The position numbers were made by a program, and so were the translations under genes. Shown in pieces: positions 10,330-18,864 of a stretch of DNA of 64,000 bases (positions within the stretch are counted from its first letter, which is position 1; each line of letters opens with the position of its first letter). The notes beneath the pieces were generated by a model. The model was not told the origin of the DNA and made no database searches. It was given only the letters and a program-made list of their open reading frames with translations. This DNA is from Roseomonas acroporae. Its GTDB lineage: Bacteria; Pseudomonadota; Alphaproteobacteria; Acetobacterales; Acetobacteraceae. The stretch covers positions 57,946 to 121,945 of the forward strand of contig NZ_JALPRX010000001.1 of NCBI RefSeq assembly GCF_023223525.1. Direction: 5' to 3'.

Positions 10330-10710
10330 TCAGTTCGCTTGTGCCGCCATCCCGTCGCGCAGCATCTCCGAGACCGCCGCCACCAGGTCCGATACCGGGA
10401 ACGGCTTGAACAGGTGCCGCTCTGCCATGGCGAGGACAGGGCGGCCGGCGAGGCGCTGGGGGCGGCCGGTCATCAGCAGCAGCCGCACATCGGGCTCCAG
10501 GCTGCGCAGCTTGCAGGCGAAGGTCAGCCCGTCCATTCCCGCGCCCAGGTCGATGTCGGTGACCACCACCGGCGGCGGGCCGTCATTGGCCATGACGGCC
10601 AGCGCCTCCTCGGCCGTGGCCGCGGCGACCACGTCCATCCCGGCATCGATGAGGCTGCCCGCCACCGTCTCGCGCAACAGCGCCTCGTCCTCGACCAGCA
10701 GAACATGCAT
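10330..10710 (-). CDS. Stand-alone response regulator receiver protein
   Basis: This 126-residue protein is a single CheY-like receiver domain with no output domain. The acidic pair is E7-D8, the phospho-acceptor is D52 in VTDIDL, the switch Thr is T81 and the conserved Lys is K102 in LFKPFP. The LFKPF motif is typical of receivers paired with hybrid histidine kinases in alphaproteobacteria. No kinase gene is nearby, so its partner is unlinked. The purine-rich GGGGAAAGGTAGG lies just before the ATG. Confidence 0.9.
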   Translation of the reverse strand: MHVLLVEDEALLRETVAGSLIDAGMDVVAAATAEEALAVMANDGPPPVVVTDIDLGAGMDGLTFACKLRSLEPDVRLLLMTGRPQRLAGRPVLAMAERHLFKPFPVSDLVAAVSEMLRDGMAAQAN

Positions 10711-11130
10711 GTCGGCCTACCTTTCCCCCCGCACCCTCCGCCACCTGGTCTGCGACCGCTGCCGGACATTGGACCGGCAGATGCCATCGTTTCAACCGAG
10801 CTGACGATCGCGATCCCAATCCATGTCGCCGGCCGGGCCGCCGGCCGGCATGCCCCGCCGGAGCCGGGCGCTGCATGTCGCGGCGTCGAGCGGCCGGTGA
10901 CGTCGCTCCCGGCCCGAGGAGGCAAAACCTCGCGCCGGGGCCGGGTTGCCGCCTGTCACGGACGCTTGTCCTCGAACGGGTGTCGGCGCATCCCGGCGTG
11001 GCCGAACGGCCGCTCCGCCGCGCCCCGCCCATGCTCCCCGTCCGCCCGCCGCCGGAGGCGGGGCGCGCCGAAGGACGGGATTGCCGGATGCCCGCGGCCC
11101 GCCAAAGATCGGCGCCGGAGGATTCGGTTC
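10711..11130. other. Divergent intergenic region, no gene seen
   Basis: About 420 bases between the receiver gene (leftward) and the dehydrogenase gene (rightward), so promoters for both should lie here. I see no convincing -35/-10 pair, operator palindrome or coding frame; the sequence is uniformly GC-rich. Confidence 0.5.
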
Positions 11131-12051
11131 ATGACCAGCGACAAGACCCGGGCGGAAACGGTCGGCTTCATCGGGCTCGGCATGATGGGGCAGCCCATGG
11201 CGCGCTGCCTGCTCGGCAAGGGCTTCCGCCTGGTGGCCTACGACGCCAACCCGGCCAGCCTCGCCACGCTGCGCGAGGCGGCCGCGCCGGGGACGCTCGA
11301 CCAGGCCGCGACGCCGGCCGAGGTGGCCGGGCGCAGCGACGTGATCGTGCTGATGCTGCCCTCCAGCCCCGTGGTCGCCGCCGTGATGCGCGGCGGTCCC
11401 GGCGTGCCGGGCCTGCTGGCGGCGCTGCGCCCCGGCACGCTGGTGATCGACATGGGCTCCTCGGTGCCCGGGGAGACGCGCGCCCTGGCCGAGGAGGCCG
11501 CCGCGCGCGGCGCCGCGCTGATCGACGCGCCGGTCTCCGGCAGCGTGGTGAAGGCCAGGGCCGGCACGCTGGCGATCATGGCCGGCGGCGACGATGCCGC
11601 CTTCGCCCGCGCCCGCCCGGTGCTGGAGGCGATGGGCGAGACGATCATCCGCACCGGCGCGGTGGGTTCGGCGCACGCGATGAAGGCGCTGAACAACTAC
11701 GTCTACGCCGCCGGCCTGCTCGCCACCGCCGAGGCGCTGCAGATGGGCGCGGCGCTCGACCTCGACCTCGGCATCCTGGCCGACGTGCTCAACGCCTCCT
11801 CGGGCCGCAACGTCGCCACCGAGACCAAGGTGCGGCAGCACATCCTGACCGGCACCTATGCCGGCGGCTTCCAGCTCGGCCTGATGCGCAAGGACCTGGA
11901 GACGGCCGGCGCCATCGCCGCCGAGACCGGCGTGCGGGCGGAATCCCTCGCCCTCTGTCGCGAGGTCTGGACCCGCGCCCTGGCCGCCATCGGGCCGGGC
12001 GCCGACAACACCGAGATCCACCGCTTCCTGCTCGCGCAGGCACGGTCGTGA
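11131..12051 (+). CDS. NAD(P)-dependent dehydrogenase of the 3-hydroxyisobutyrate dehydrogenase family
   Basis: This 306-residue enzyme is a beta-hydroxyacid dehydrogenase. The Rossmann motif GFIGLGMMGQPMA lies at about residue 12, the substrate motif DAPVSGSVVKARAGTL at about 130 and the catalytic Lys region GSAHAMKALNNY at about 180. The substrate could be 3-hydroxyisobutyrate, tartronate semialdehyde or a related acid, and sequence alone does not decide. The ATG follows GGAGGA by six bases. It is single, with no valine-degradation genes beside it. Confidence 0.9.
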   Translation: MTSDKTRAETVGFIGLGMMGQPMARCLLGKGFRLVAYDANPASLATLREAAAPGTLDQAATPAEVAGRSDVIVLMLPSSPVVAAVMRGGPGVPGLLAALRPGTLVIDMGSSVPGETRALAEEAAARGAALIDAPVSGSVVKARAGTLAIMAGGDDAAFARARPVLEAMGETIIRTGAVGSAHAMKALNNYVYAAGLLATAEALQMGAALDLDLGILADVLNASSGRNVATETKVRQHILTGTYAGGFQLGLMRKDLETAGAIAAETGVRAESLALCREVWTRALAAIGPGADNTEIHRFLLAQARS

Positions 12052-12152
12052 TGACGGGCTGACGGCGCCCCGGGCAGGAAAGGCGGGGCAGCCGGGGCGG
12101 AGCGGATCGGGGCAGGGCGGGCCGCCCCGCCCCGTCCCGCATCAGGCCGGCG

Positions 12153-12380
12153 TCAGGAACGCATGCCCGACTGGACCTGATGCGGGCCGGTCCTTCCCTC
12201 CTCCCCGGCCCCGGGCTTGTCGACCGGCTGCAGCGTCTCGCCGGCATCGGTCTCGATGTCCTGGCCGAACTGGCCATGGTTGCCGGGCAGGCCGCGGTTC
12301 TTCGCCTCGCGCGCGGCGGCTTCCGCCGCGGCATCGGCCACCGAAGCCGGGTCGGGCCTGGCGTATTCGCTCTTGCTCAT
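12153..12380 (-). CDS. Small acidic hypothetical protein
   Basis: This 75-residue protein is hydrophilic and Ala/Glu-rich, starting MSKSEYARPDPASVADAAAE and continuing NRGLPGNHGQFGQDIETDAG. It resembles short, probably disordered proteins of unknown function seen in this group. GTGGAG lies about 12 bases before the ATG. The frame stays open upstream, but the extension is Arg-rich shadow sequence. It lies just downstream of the amidohydrolase on the same strand, 143 bases away. Confidence 0.55.
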   Translation of the reverse strand: MSKSEYARPDPASVADAAAEAAAREAKNRGLPGNHGQFGQDIETDAGETLQPVDKPGAGEEGRTGPHQVQSGMRS

Positions 12381-12523
12381 GCCTGGGGCACTCCACTGTC
12401 GCCTCGACATGAGACGCGCGGGGAGGCTCCCGGTTCTGCGCCGGCATCCGGCCCGGCCGCCCGCCGGCGCGCTGCGCGGACGCCGCGCCGGGGCCGCCGG
12501 GATGCGGGGCCCCGCCGGACGGC

Positions 12524-14038
12524 TCAGCCCGCCGCCGGATCGTCGCAGAGGTAGCGGCGCAGATGGTAGGGCGAGGATGCCAGCCCCGGGCAGAAGCTCG
12601 CCACCACCGGCTCCAGCGCCTCGAACAGCCAGCGCTGCTCCGCCGTCACGGCCTCCAGCCGCTCGCGCGCCGCCTCCGCCTCGCGCGCCAGCGCCGCGAG
12701 GTCGATCGTCGTGTGCTTCCCGTCCCGGAACACGAAGCGGCCGCCGATCATGACGTGGCGCACGCCGGTCCCGTCCTCGGCGTGGACGAGCTGGTTGGCG
12801 GTCCAGTTGTGCGGGATCCAGCAGGTGGAGGCGAGGTCGAGGAACACGATGTCGGCCTTCATCCCCGGCGCGATGGCGCCGATGTCGTCGAAGCCCAGCG
12901 TCCGCGCCGAGCCGCGCGTCGCCGCGTCCAGCACCTCCTCCACGCTCGCCCATTGCCGCGGGTCCGGCCCCTGCACCTTGGAGAGCATCGAGGCGTAGCG
13001 CATCGACTCGTACATGTTCTGGTTGTCCGAGCAGCTCGCCCCGTCCGTGCCCAGGCCGACGTTCACGCCGAGGTCGAGCATCCGGCGCAGCCGGAACATG
13101 CCGTTGCCGAGCCGCATGTTGCTGCCCGCGTTGTGCGCCACCGAGGCGCCGCGATCGGCCAGCAGCCGGATGTCGTCGTCGTCCAGCCAGATGCCGTGCG
13201 CCACCGAGAAGTCCGGCCCCACCAGCCCGAGCCGGTCGAGATGCTGCACCAGGGTCCGCCCGTAGCGGCGCATGCCGGAGACGGCCTGCACCTTGCTCTC
13301 GCCGACATGGCTCTGGAGGGTCACGCCGTGCTCGCGCGCGAGCCGGGCGCAGCCGCACAGGAAGTCGTCGGCGCAGTGCAGCGGGATGGTGGGCGCCACC
13401 GCCGCGCGGATGTCCCGTCCCGCCCAGCGCCAGTGGCGCAGGATGTCGGCGATCGCGGCGAGCGTCGCGTCGCCGGGGGCGAGGCGCTGCCTCTCCACCG
13501 CCTCGCGCAGCGGCAGGGGCAGGGCCTCCAGCAACCCCGGGATCGCCTCGTACATGGTGCGGTCGGCCACCATCGGCGCGACCACGGCGCGCATGCCGAC
13601 CTCGGCATAGGCTTCCGCCACCGCGTCCATGCCGTCGCGGCTCGGCAGGGGGAATTCGTAGAACAGGTCGTAGGCGGCGGTGCAGCCCTTGGCGACCATC
13701 TCGGCGGCGCAGATCAGCGTGGTCAGCTTCTTCTCCGGCACGCCGCGGCCGCCGTTGATCCAGGGGCCGGCGGCGAGCAGCAGCTCCAGCGTCCAGCGGT
13801 CGCCCTGGCCGCGCGCGAGGCCGCCATGCCCGTGCGTGTGCGCGTTCACCAGGCCCGGATGCATCAGCAGGCCCGACGCCTCGACCACCCGCGCCGATTC
13901 CGGCGCCGCCACGCGCTCGCCCACCGCGCGGATCACGCCGTCCTCGACCAGCACCTCGGCGGGCGCCGCGCGCCGCCTCGTGGCATCCGCCAGCAGCGCG
14001 CCGCGGATCAGCACGAAGCCCGGTTCGTTCTCGGCCAT
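12524..14038 (-). CDS. Metal-dependent amidohydrolase of the deaminase (ATZ/TRZ) family
   Basis: This 504-residue TIM-barrel enzyme hydrolyses C-N bonds of ring compounds in its family. Metal ligands are visible: HTHGH (H67, H69), the His in QSHVGES near residue 244, the His in AHGIWLD and the Asp in LGTDGASCSDNQNM. NAGSNMRLGNG is also typical of the guanine deaminase, chlorohydrolase and methylthioadenosine deaminase group. Length is slightly above the family average of about 450, the excess being at the C terminus. The ATG is followed by a normal N-terminal beta-sandwich. The exact substrate cannot be told. It stands divergent from a Bug binding protein gene. Confidence 0.9.
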   Translation of the reverse strand: MAENEPGFVLIRGALLADATRRRAAPAEVLVEDGVIRAVGERVAAPESARVVEASGLLMHPGLVNAHTHGHGGLARGQGDRWTLELLLAAGPWINGGRGVPEKKLTTLICAAEMVAKGCTAAYDLFYEFPLPSRDGMDAVAEAYAEVGMRAVVAPMVADRTMYEAIPGLLEALPLPLREAVERQRLAPGDATLAAIADILRHWRWAGRDIRAAVAPTIPLHCADDFLCGCARLAREHGVTLQSHVGESKVQAVSGMRRYGRTLVQHLDRLGLVGPDFSVAHGIWLDDDDIRLLADRGASVAHNAGSNMRLGNGMFRLRRMLDLGVNVGLGTDGASCSDNQNMYESMRYASMLSKVQGPDPRQWASVEEVLDAATRGSARTLGFDDIGAIAPGMKADIVFLDLASTCWIPHNWTANQLVHAEDGTGVRHVMIGGRFVFRDGKHTTIDLAALAREAEAARERLEAVTAEQRWLFEALEPVVASFCPGLASSPYHLRRYLCDDPAAG

Positions 14039-14379
14039 GGATCACCTCGCTTCCGTCGCGCGCCGCCTCCCGGCATCCGGCCCGCCGCCGCGCGGCGCTC
14101 CCGGACGCGGCCGCGCGCCGGGCGGGATCACAGGCGAGCCGGCCCGCGCGCGCAACCCGTCCCGTCGCCCATCCCGTCGTCCGGTGCGATCATCGGCCCT
14201 GGCGCCGTCCCGTGGGGGCGATGGCTGCCCTCCCCACGGCACCGTCCGGAAGCTGCCTGCCGACGACGCGACCGGGCACCGCCTGCTCCCGCGCCGACGG
14301 CCATCATCCCGGCGGCCATCATCCCGACGGCACCGCGCGCCGCGCTTCCCAATCGGGCGGCCTTGCCCGATCCTGGGCG
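14039..14379. other. Intergenic region upstream of the amidohydrolase, no gene seen
   Basis: About 340 GC-rich bases between the amidohydrolase start and repeat A1. A short tandem motif (GGCCATCATCCC twice, near 14300-14330) is the only structure noticed. Promoters for the two divergent genes must lie in or near it, but none is clear. Confidence 0.5.
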
Positions 14380-14487
14380 CTAGAGCCGATCCAGCCTGAC
14401 TGTATCAGGTCGGAACGGCTCTAGCCTTTTGATTTTTCGCATTTTCCGAGCCGCTGAGCGAGGACGCTCAGCTTGAAAATGCTCTAA
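14380..14487 (+). repeat. Dispersed palindromic repeat, family A, copy 1
   Basis: The 108-base unit starts CTAGAGCCG and ends GCTCTAA. It holds two tandem hairpins: AGAGCCG...CGGCTCT with an inner CCTGA/TCAGG, then GCATTTTC...GAAAATGC enclosing GCTGAGCG/CGCTCAGC, with a CCTTTTGATTTTTC linker. It is nearly identical to 42432-42539 and to the reverse complement of 49332-49438. Here it ends 16 bases before the Bug gene ATG, so it is probably in that mRNA's leader. Confidence 0.93.
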
Positions 14488-14503
14488 CGTCCGGGAACGA
14501 ACC

Positions 14504-15508
14504 ATGCAACGCCGCACGCTGCTCATCACGACCGGCCTCGCCGTGCCCGGCATCCTGGCGCCGCGCCACCGGGCCGCCGCGCAGGGTGGCGCGGCCGACG
14601 TGCCGGACCGGCCGGTCACCATCGTCGTGCCCTTCGCCGCCGGCGGTCCGACCGATACGGTGACGCGCCTCGTCGCCGAGGCGATGGGCCGGGATCTCGG
14701 CCAGACGGTGGTGGTGGAGAACGTCACCGGCGCCGGCGGCACGATCGGCGCGGCACGCGTCGCCAATGCGCGGCCGGACGGCGCGACGCTGCTGATGCAT
14801 CACATCGGCCACGCCACCGCCGCCACGCTGTACCGGCGCCTGCCGTACAACGTGCAGACCAGCTTCGAGCCGATCGGGCTGGTGACCGAGGTGCCGGTGC
14901 TCGTCACCGCGCATCCGGGCTTCCCGGCGGAGACGCTGCCCGAATTGCTGGCGGTGATGCGGCGCGACGGCGAGAGGCTGAACCTCGCCAATGCCGGCAT
15001 CGGCGGCTCCGACCAGCTCGCCGGGCTGCTGCTGATGCGCGCGGCCGGCGCGAAGGTGACGGAAGTCTCGTTCCGCGGCACGGCGCCCGCGCTGACGGAG
15101 CTGATCGCCGGCCGCGTCGACCTCTATTGCGGTCAGGCGACCGGGCTGGTGCCGGCGGTGCGCGACCGGCAGATACGCGCCTACGCCGTCACCACGGCGC
15201 GCCGCCTGACCGGCCCGGGCCTCGGCGACATCCCGACCGTGGTGGAACTGGGCCAGCCGGAGCTTCAGGTGAGTGTCTGGCACGCCCTCTACGCGCCCCG
15301 CGGCACGCCGCCTGCCATGGTGCAGCGCTTCTCGCGCGCATTGCAGGCGGCGCTGCGCGACCCCAAGGTGGTGGAACGCTTCGCCGACCTCGTGACCGAG
15401 CCGGTGGCGCCGGAGCGGGCGACGCCGGAAGCCCACCGTCAGTTCCTGGCCGCCGAGGTGGCGCGCTGGCGGCCGATCATCCAGGCGGCGGGCGTCTACG
15501 CCGACTGA
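14504..15508 (+). CDS. Tripartite tricarboxylate transporter substrate-binding protein (Bug family)
   Basis: This 334-residue periplasmic binding protein has a Tat-like N terminus (MQRRTLLITTGLAVPGILAP) with an Ala-rich cleavage region near residue 28. The mature part begins DRPVTIVVPFAAGGPTDTV, the hallmark Bug opening, and later has DPKVVERFADL. Such proteins bind carboxylates for TctAB-type transporters or act as sensors. No tctA or tctB gene is in the window, so it is an orphan, as is frequent in Acetobacteraceae and Burkholderiales. The ligand is unknown; the adjacent divergent amidohydrolase is a possible functional partner. Confidence 0.92.
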   Translation: MQRRTLLITTGLAVPGILAPRHRAAAQGGAADVPDRPVTIVVPFAAGGPTDTVTRLVAEAMGRDLGQTVVVENVTGAGGTIGAARVANARPDGATLLMHHIGHATAATLYRRLPYNVQTSFEPIGLVTEVPVLVTAHPGFPAETLPELLAVMRRDGERLNLANAGIGGSDQLAGLLLMRAAGAKVTEVSFRGTAPALTELIAGRVDLYCGQATGLVPAVRDRQIRAYAVTTARRLTGPGLGDIPTVVELGQPELQVSVWHALYAPRGTPPAMVQRFSRALQAALRDPKVVERFADLVTEPVAPERATPEAHRQFLAAEVARWRPIIQAAGVYAD

Positions 15509-15556
15509 CGCCCAGGGGCTCTCGGCGCAGGGGCTCTCGGCTCAAGGGCCCTCGGC

Positions 15557-15706
15557 TCAGGGCCTCAGGCGCTCGGCGCTGTTGGTCACGGCGCGGCCGG
15601 CGGCGGAGACGTCCTCGCCGGCACCGGAGACGGTGTTGCAGGCGCCGAGCAGGGCGGTGACGCCGAGCATCAGGCAGAGGGCGAGGACCTTGGCGGAACG
15701 GTGCAT
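15557..15706 (-). CDS. Entericidin-like small lipoprotein
   Basis: This 49-residue protein has an N-terminal hydrophobic signal ending in the lipobox LLGAC (C23), followed by NTVSGAGEDVSAAGRAVTNS. This is the entericidin A/B pattern of a small membrane lipoprotein linked in E. coli to stationary-phase lysis. AGGAGG lies about eight bases before the ATG. The frame is open further upstream, but the ribosome site and signal peptide favour this start. It is a lone gene between the Bug gene (convergent) and a terminator. Confidence 0.85.
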   Translation of the reverse strand: MHRSAKVLALCLMLGVTALLGACNTVSGAGEDVSAAGRAVTNSAERLRP

Positions 15707-15821
15707 GGTGCGAACCTCCTGACGGGACCAGGGAACGATCCGGCGCGGCGACAACACGCATCGCCTGCCGCGGTTCCCGGCCGGCGGCGACGGCCCGCGC
15801 GCCGCCGCGTCCCGGCCCCGA

Positions 15822-15855
15822 CGAAAAGAGGTCCAGGAGGGCCTCGCCCTCCTGG
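15822..15855 (-). terminator. Terminator of the DMT/SDR operon
   Basis: A perfect ten-base stem (15833-15842 CCAGGAGGGC with 15846-15855 GCCCTCCTGG, loop CTC) is followed on the minus strand by ACCTCTTTTC, a usable U-rich tract. It lies downstream of the leftward DMT gene stop. Confidence 0.6.
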
Positions 15856-15864
15856 TGGATGGGG

Positions 15865-15891
15865 TCCGGGGAAGGCAAGGCCTTCCCCGGG
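15865..15891. repeat. Second GC-rich hairpin before the terminator
   Basis: GGGGAAGGC (15868-15876) pairs with GCCTTCCCC (15880-15888) around an AAG loop, extendable by three pairs including one G-U. It resembles the CCAGGGAAGGC hairpin at 37332-37356. No T-run follows on either strand. Confidence 0.55.
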
Positions 15892-15911
15892 AGGCCGGCG
15901 AAGGCGGTGCC

Positions 15912-17003
15912 TCACCCCCCGCCGTCGCGCGCCGTCGCCGCCAGCATCCCGCCGCCCGCCACGAGCAGGGTGGCGATGCCGACCGAGGCGCCGAACGCGC
16001 CCTCGCCGGCGAGGATCAGCAGCAGCGTCGAGGCCACCGGCACGGCGTAGGCGAGGGTGCCGAGCAGGCGCGGGTCGCCGCGTTTCATGCCGACATCCCA
16101 CAGGAAGAAGGCCGCGCCGACCGGCCCGAGGCCGAGCAGCAGCACGGCCAGCCACTGCCCGGCCGTCGGCGCCACGCTCCGCTCGAACCCCAGATGCGCG
16201 AGCGCGGCCAGGATGGCGGCGCTGGCGCAGAAGCCGGCCACCGCCTCGGTCGGCACGGCGGCGAGGCGTCGCGCCAGCACCGAGTAGAGCGCCCAGACCA
16301 GCGCGGCGGCGGCGGCGCAGGCGAAGCCCAGCGGGGCGTCCGGCCCGGCCGCCGCGCCCGCGCCCTTGTCGAGCAGCAGCAGCGCGCAGCCGAGCAGCCC
16401 CAGCGCCACGCCGAGCAGCCGGCGCGGCCCGAGGCGCAGCCCGAGCAGCGGCGCCGAGAGCAGCACGATCAGCAGCGGCCACAGGTAGTTCAGCAGGTTC
16501 GCCTCGACGGCCGGCGCCAGGGCCAGCGCCGCGAAGTAGAGGGCGTGGTAGCCGAACAGCCCGCCAACCCCGTGCAGCCAGGCGAGCGGCGGCTGGCGCA
16601 GCGCGCGCAGCCGGCCGCGCAGGGCCACCACCGCGAGGCCCAGCACCGCCGCGATGCCGAAGCCCAGCGCCGTCAGCTCGAAGGGCGGCAGTCCGGCCGC
16701 GCCGCGCGCCAGCAGGGCGAGCGTCGCCCACAGCATCAGCGCGCCGATGCCGGCCAGGGTGGCACCCTGGCTCGCGCCGCTACGCCGCGGGCCGCTCCGG
16801 CCCGCGGCGTCCCGCGCGCTGCCGGCCCGGCCCTCGGCACCGTGACCGGCGGCACCGGAGGGGGCGCCGTCGGGATCGGCCCGGCCGGCGCTGCCGCCGC
16901 CCGCGGCCTGCCGTGTTCCCGTGGCGCCCGAGGAGGGCAGGGGGAGCGTCCCGCCGCCGGCAGCATCCTCCGCCCCAGCCGCGACTTCCCGCCGCTCAGC
17001 CAT
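15912..17003 (-). CDS. DMT superfamily (EamA) transporter
   Basis: This 363-residue inner-membrane protein has ten predicted helices in two EamA halves, beginning near residue 80 with GIGALMLWATLALLARG. Landmarks include VEANLLNYLWPLLIVLLSA near residue 165 and VGMKRGDPRLLGTLAYAVPV near 315. The family exports amino acids or other metabolites; the substrate is unknown. The first 78 residues are Gly/Ala/Arg-rich and look disordered, unusual for the family, so a downstream start is possible although no Met precedes the first helix by a short distance. The ATG overlaps the SDR gene stop by eight bases, so the pair is an operon. Confidence 0.88.
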   Translation of the reverse strand: MAERREVAAGAEDAAGGGTLPLPSSGATGTRQAAGGGSAGRADPDGAPSGAAGHGAEGRAGSARDAAGRSGPRRSGASQGATLAGIGALMLWATLALLARGAAGLPPFELTALGFGIAAVLGLAVVALRGRLRALRQPPLAWLHGVGGLFGYHALYFAALALAPAVEANLLNYLWPLLIVLLSAPLLGLRLGPRRLLGVALGLLGCALLLLDKGAGAAAGPDAPLGFACAAAAALVWALYSVLARRLAAVPTEAVAGFCASAAILAALAHLGFERSVAPTAGQWLAVLLLGLGPVGAAFFLWDVGMKRGDPRLLGTLAYAVPVASTLLLILAGEGAFGASVGIATLLVAGGGMLAATARDGGG

Positions 17004-17811
17004 GCAGCGCCGCGTCCGCCGCCTTGGCCGGCAGGCGCGCGAACAGCGCCGCGCGCCAGGCCGGCGGCAGCCCGCCCACCAGGCGCGCGCCGAGATACAG
17101 GGGCCGGGGAAAGGCGATCCGCACCCGCCCGGCGGCGAGGCCGCGCAGCGTCCGGCGCGCCGCCTCCCCGGGCTCCATCAGCATCGGCATGGGGAAGTCG
17201 TTCCTCGCCGTCATCGGCGTCCGCACGTAGCCCGGGCAGACGGCGCTGAGCCGCACGCCGCGCCGGCGCTCGGTGGCGTCCAGCGCCTCCGTCCAGCGCT
17301 GGACCGCCGCCTTGCTGGCGCAGTAGGCCGGCGCCCCCGGCACCGCGACGAAGGCGGCGATCGAGGCCACCACCGCCACCCGCCCGCGCACCCCGCCCGG
17401 CCCCGGCGGCCGCGCCGCCAGCACCGGCAGGGCCGGCAGCACCGTGTTCAGCACGCCGTCGATGTTGGTCGCGAACACCGCCCGCGCCTGTCCCGGCGGC
17501 TCCACCGCGCCGCCCGTGCCGGCCGAGATGCCGGCATTGGCGACGACGAGGTCGAGCGGGCCCGCGCCGCCGACCCAGCCCGCCATCGCATCGGCGTCGC
17601 GCACGTCGGCCACGCGCGGCAGCACCTCGGCCCCGGCGGCGCGGCATGCCGCCGCCGTCGCCTCCAGCCGCGCCGCGTCGCGGCCGCCGAGGTGCAGCGT
17701 CACGCCCGGCGCCGCCAGCGCCTCCGCCAGCGCGCGGCCGAGGCCCGAGGAGGCGCCGGTCAGCAGCACGTGCCGCCAGGGCCAGGACTCCGTCTCTCGC
17801 ATGGCGCGCAT
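16996..17811 (-). CDS. SDR family oxidoreductase
   Basis: This 271-residue short-chain dehydrogenase has the cofactor motif TGASSGLG at residues 18-25, NAGIS near 95, a Ser in VASIAAF and the YCASK catalytic Tyr-Lys. The tail FPRPLYLGARLVGGLPP resembles membrane-associated SDRs. The substrate is unknown. GAGGAG lies only three bases before the first ATG (17811) and 12 before a second in-frame ATG (17802), so the exact start is uncertain by three codons. It is followed by the DMT transporter gene with overlap, and it is divergent from yicC. Confidence 0.88.
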   Translation of the reverse strand: MRAMRETESWPWRHVLLTGASSGLGRALAEALAAPGVTLHLGGRDAARLEATAAACRAAGAEVLPRVADVRDADAMAGWVGGAGPLDLVVANAGISAGTGGAVEPPGQARAVFATNIDGVLNTVLPALPVLAARPPGPGGVRGRVAVVASIAAFVAVPGAPAYCASKAAVQRWTEALDATERRRGVRLSAVCPGYVRTPMTARNDFPMPMLMEPGEAARRTLRGLAAGRVRIAFPRPLYLGARLVGGLPPAWRAALFARLPAKAADAALHG

Positions 17812-17928
17812 GCACTCCTCTGAATCCCGGCTGCGCCGGGTGGCGAATCCCGGCCGCGCCGGCGGCAAATCCCGGCCGTGCCGGCTGGCCCTTGCATCCC
17901 GGCCGTGTCGGGTGGACAAGCCGGGCCC

Positions 17929-18864
17929 ATGGCCACCGCGACCCCCGACGCCCCGCCCCTGTCCAGCATGACCGGCTTCGCGCGGGTGGACGGGATGATT
18001 CCCGGCGGCCCGGACGGCGCCGAGGGGCTGCCCTTCGCCTGGGAATTGCGCAGCGTCAATGGCCGCGGCCTCGACATCCGCCTGCGCCTGCCGCCCGGTC
18101 TCGACGCCGTCGAGCCGGCGCTGCGCGAGGCGGCGCAGGCGCGGCTGAAGCGCGGCAACGTCTCGGCGACGCTGACGGTGAAGCGCGAGGACCGCGCCCC
18201 GCGCCTCGTCGTCGATCCGTCGGCGCTGGCGCAGGCGCTGCGCCTCGCGCTGGACGTCGCGGACAGCATCCCCGGCGCCCCGCCGCCGCGTGCCGAGGCG
18301 CTGCTGGCCCTGCCCGGCATCCTCCGCACCGAGACCGCCGAGGAGAGCCCGGCCCAGCTCGAATCCCGGCGCGCCGCGGTGCAGGCCGGCTTCCTCGCGG
18401 CGCTGGACGGGCTGCTCGCCTCCCGCCGCGCCGAGGGGGCGCGGCTGCATGCCATCCTGACCACGCTGCTCGACGAGATCGCGGCGCTGCGCGCGGTCGC
18501 GATGGCCGAAGCCGCCACCCAGCCCGAGGCGCAGCGCGCGCGCCTGGCCGAGTCCCTCGCCGCGCTGCTCGGCGGCGAGCGGCGCGTGGCCGAGGAGCGG
18601 CTGGCGCAGGAAGTCGCGCTGCTGGCCACGAAATCCGACGTGCGCGAGGAGCTGGACCGGCTCGACGCGCACCTCCACGCCGCGCGCGCGCTGCTCGCCT
18701 CGGGCGAGGCGGTCGGGCGCAGGCTGGAGTTCCTGACGCAGGAATTCGTGCGGGAGGCGAACACGCTCTGCTCGAAATCGGCCTCGATCCCGCTGACCCG
18801 GATCGGCCTCGACCTCAAGGCCGCGATCGAGCGGCTGCGCGAGCAGGCGGCCAATGTCGAGTGA
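17929..18864 (+). CDS. yicC: YicC family endoribonuclease
   Basis: This 311-residue YicC-like protein belongs to a family with endoribonuclease activity on small and structured RNAs. The N-terminal core starts SMTGFARVDG near residue 13, followed by ELRSVNGRGLDIRLRLP. The C terminus has the signature EFVREANTLCSKS and ends ERLREQAANVE. The usual family start corresponds to the Met of MTGF (17968); the upstream ATG adds 13 residues. It overlaps gmk by 11 bases, a classical yicC-gmk pair. Confidence 0.94.
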   Translation: MATATPDAPPLSSMTGFARVDGMIPGGPDGAEGLPFAWELRSVNGRGLDIRLRLPPGLDAVEPALREAAQARLKRGNVSATLTVKREDRAPRLVVDPSALAQALRLALDVADSIPGAPPPRAEALLALPGILRTETAEESPAQLESRRAAVQAGFLAALDGLLASRRAEGARLHAILTTLLDEIAALRAVAMAEAATQPEAQRARLAESLAALLGGERRVAEERLAQEVALLATKSDVREELDRLDAHLHAARALLASGEAVGRRLEFLTQEFVREANTLCSKSASIPLTRIGLDLKAAIERLREQAANVE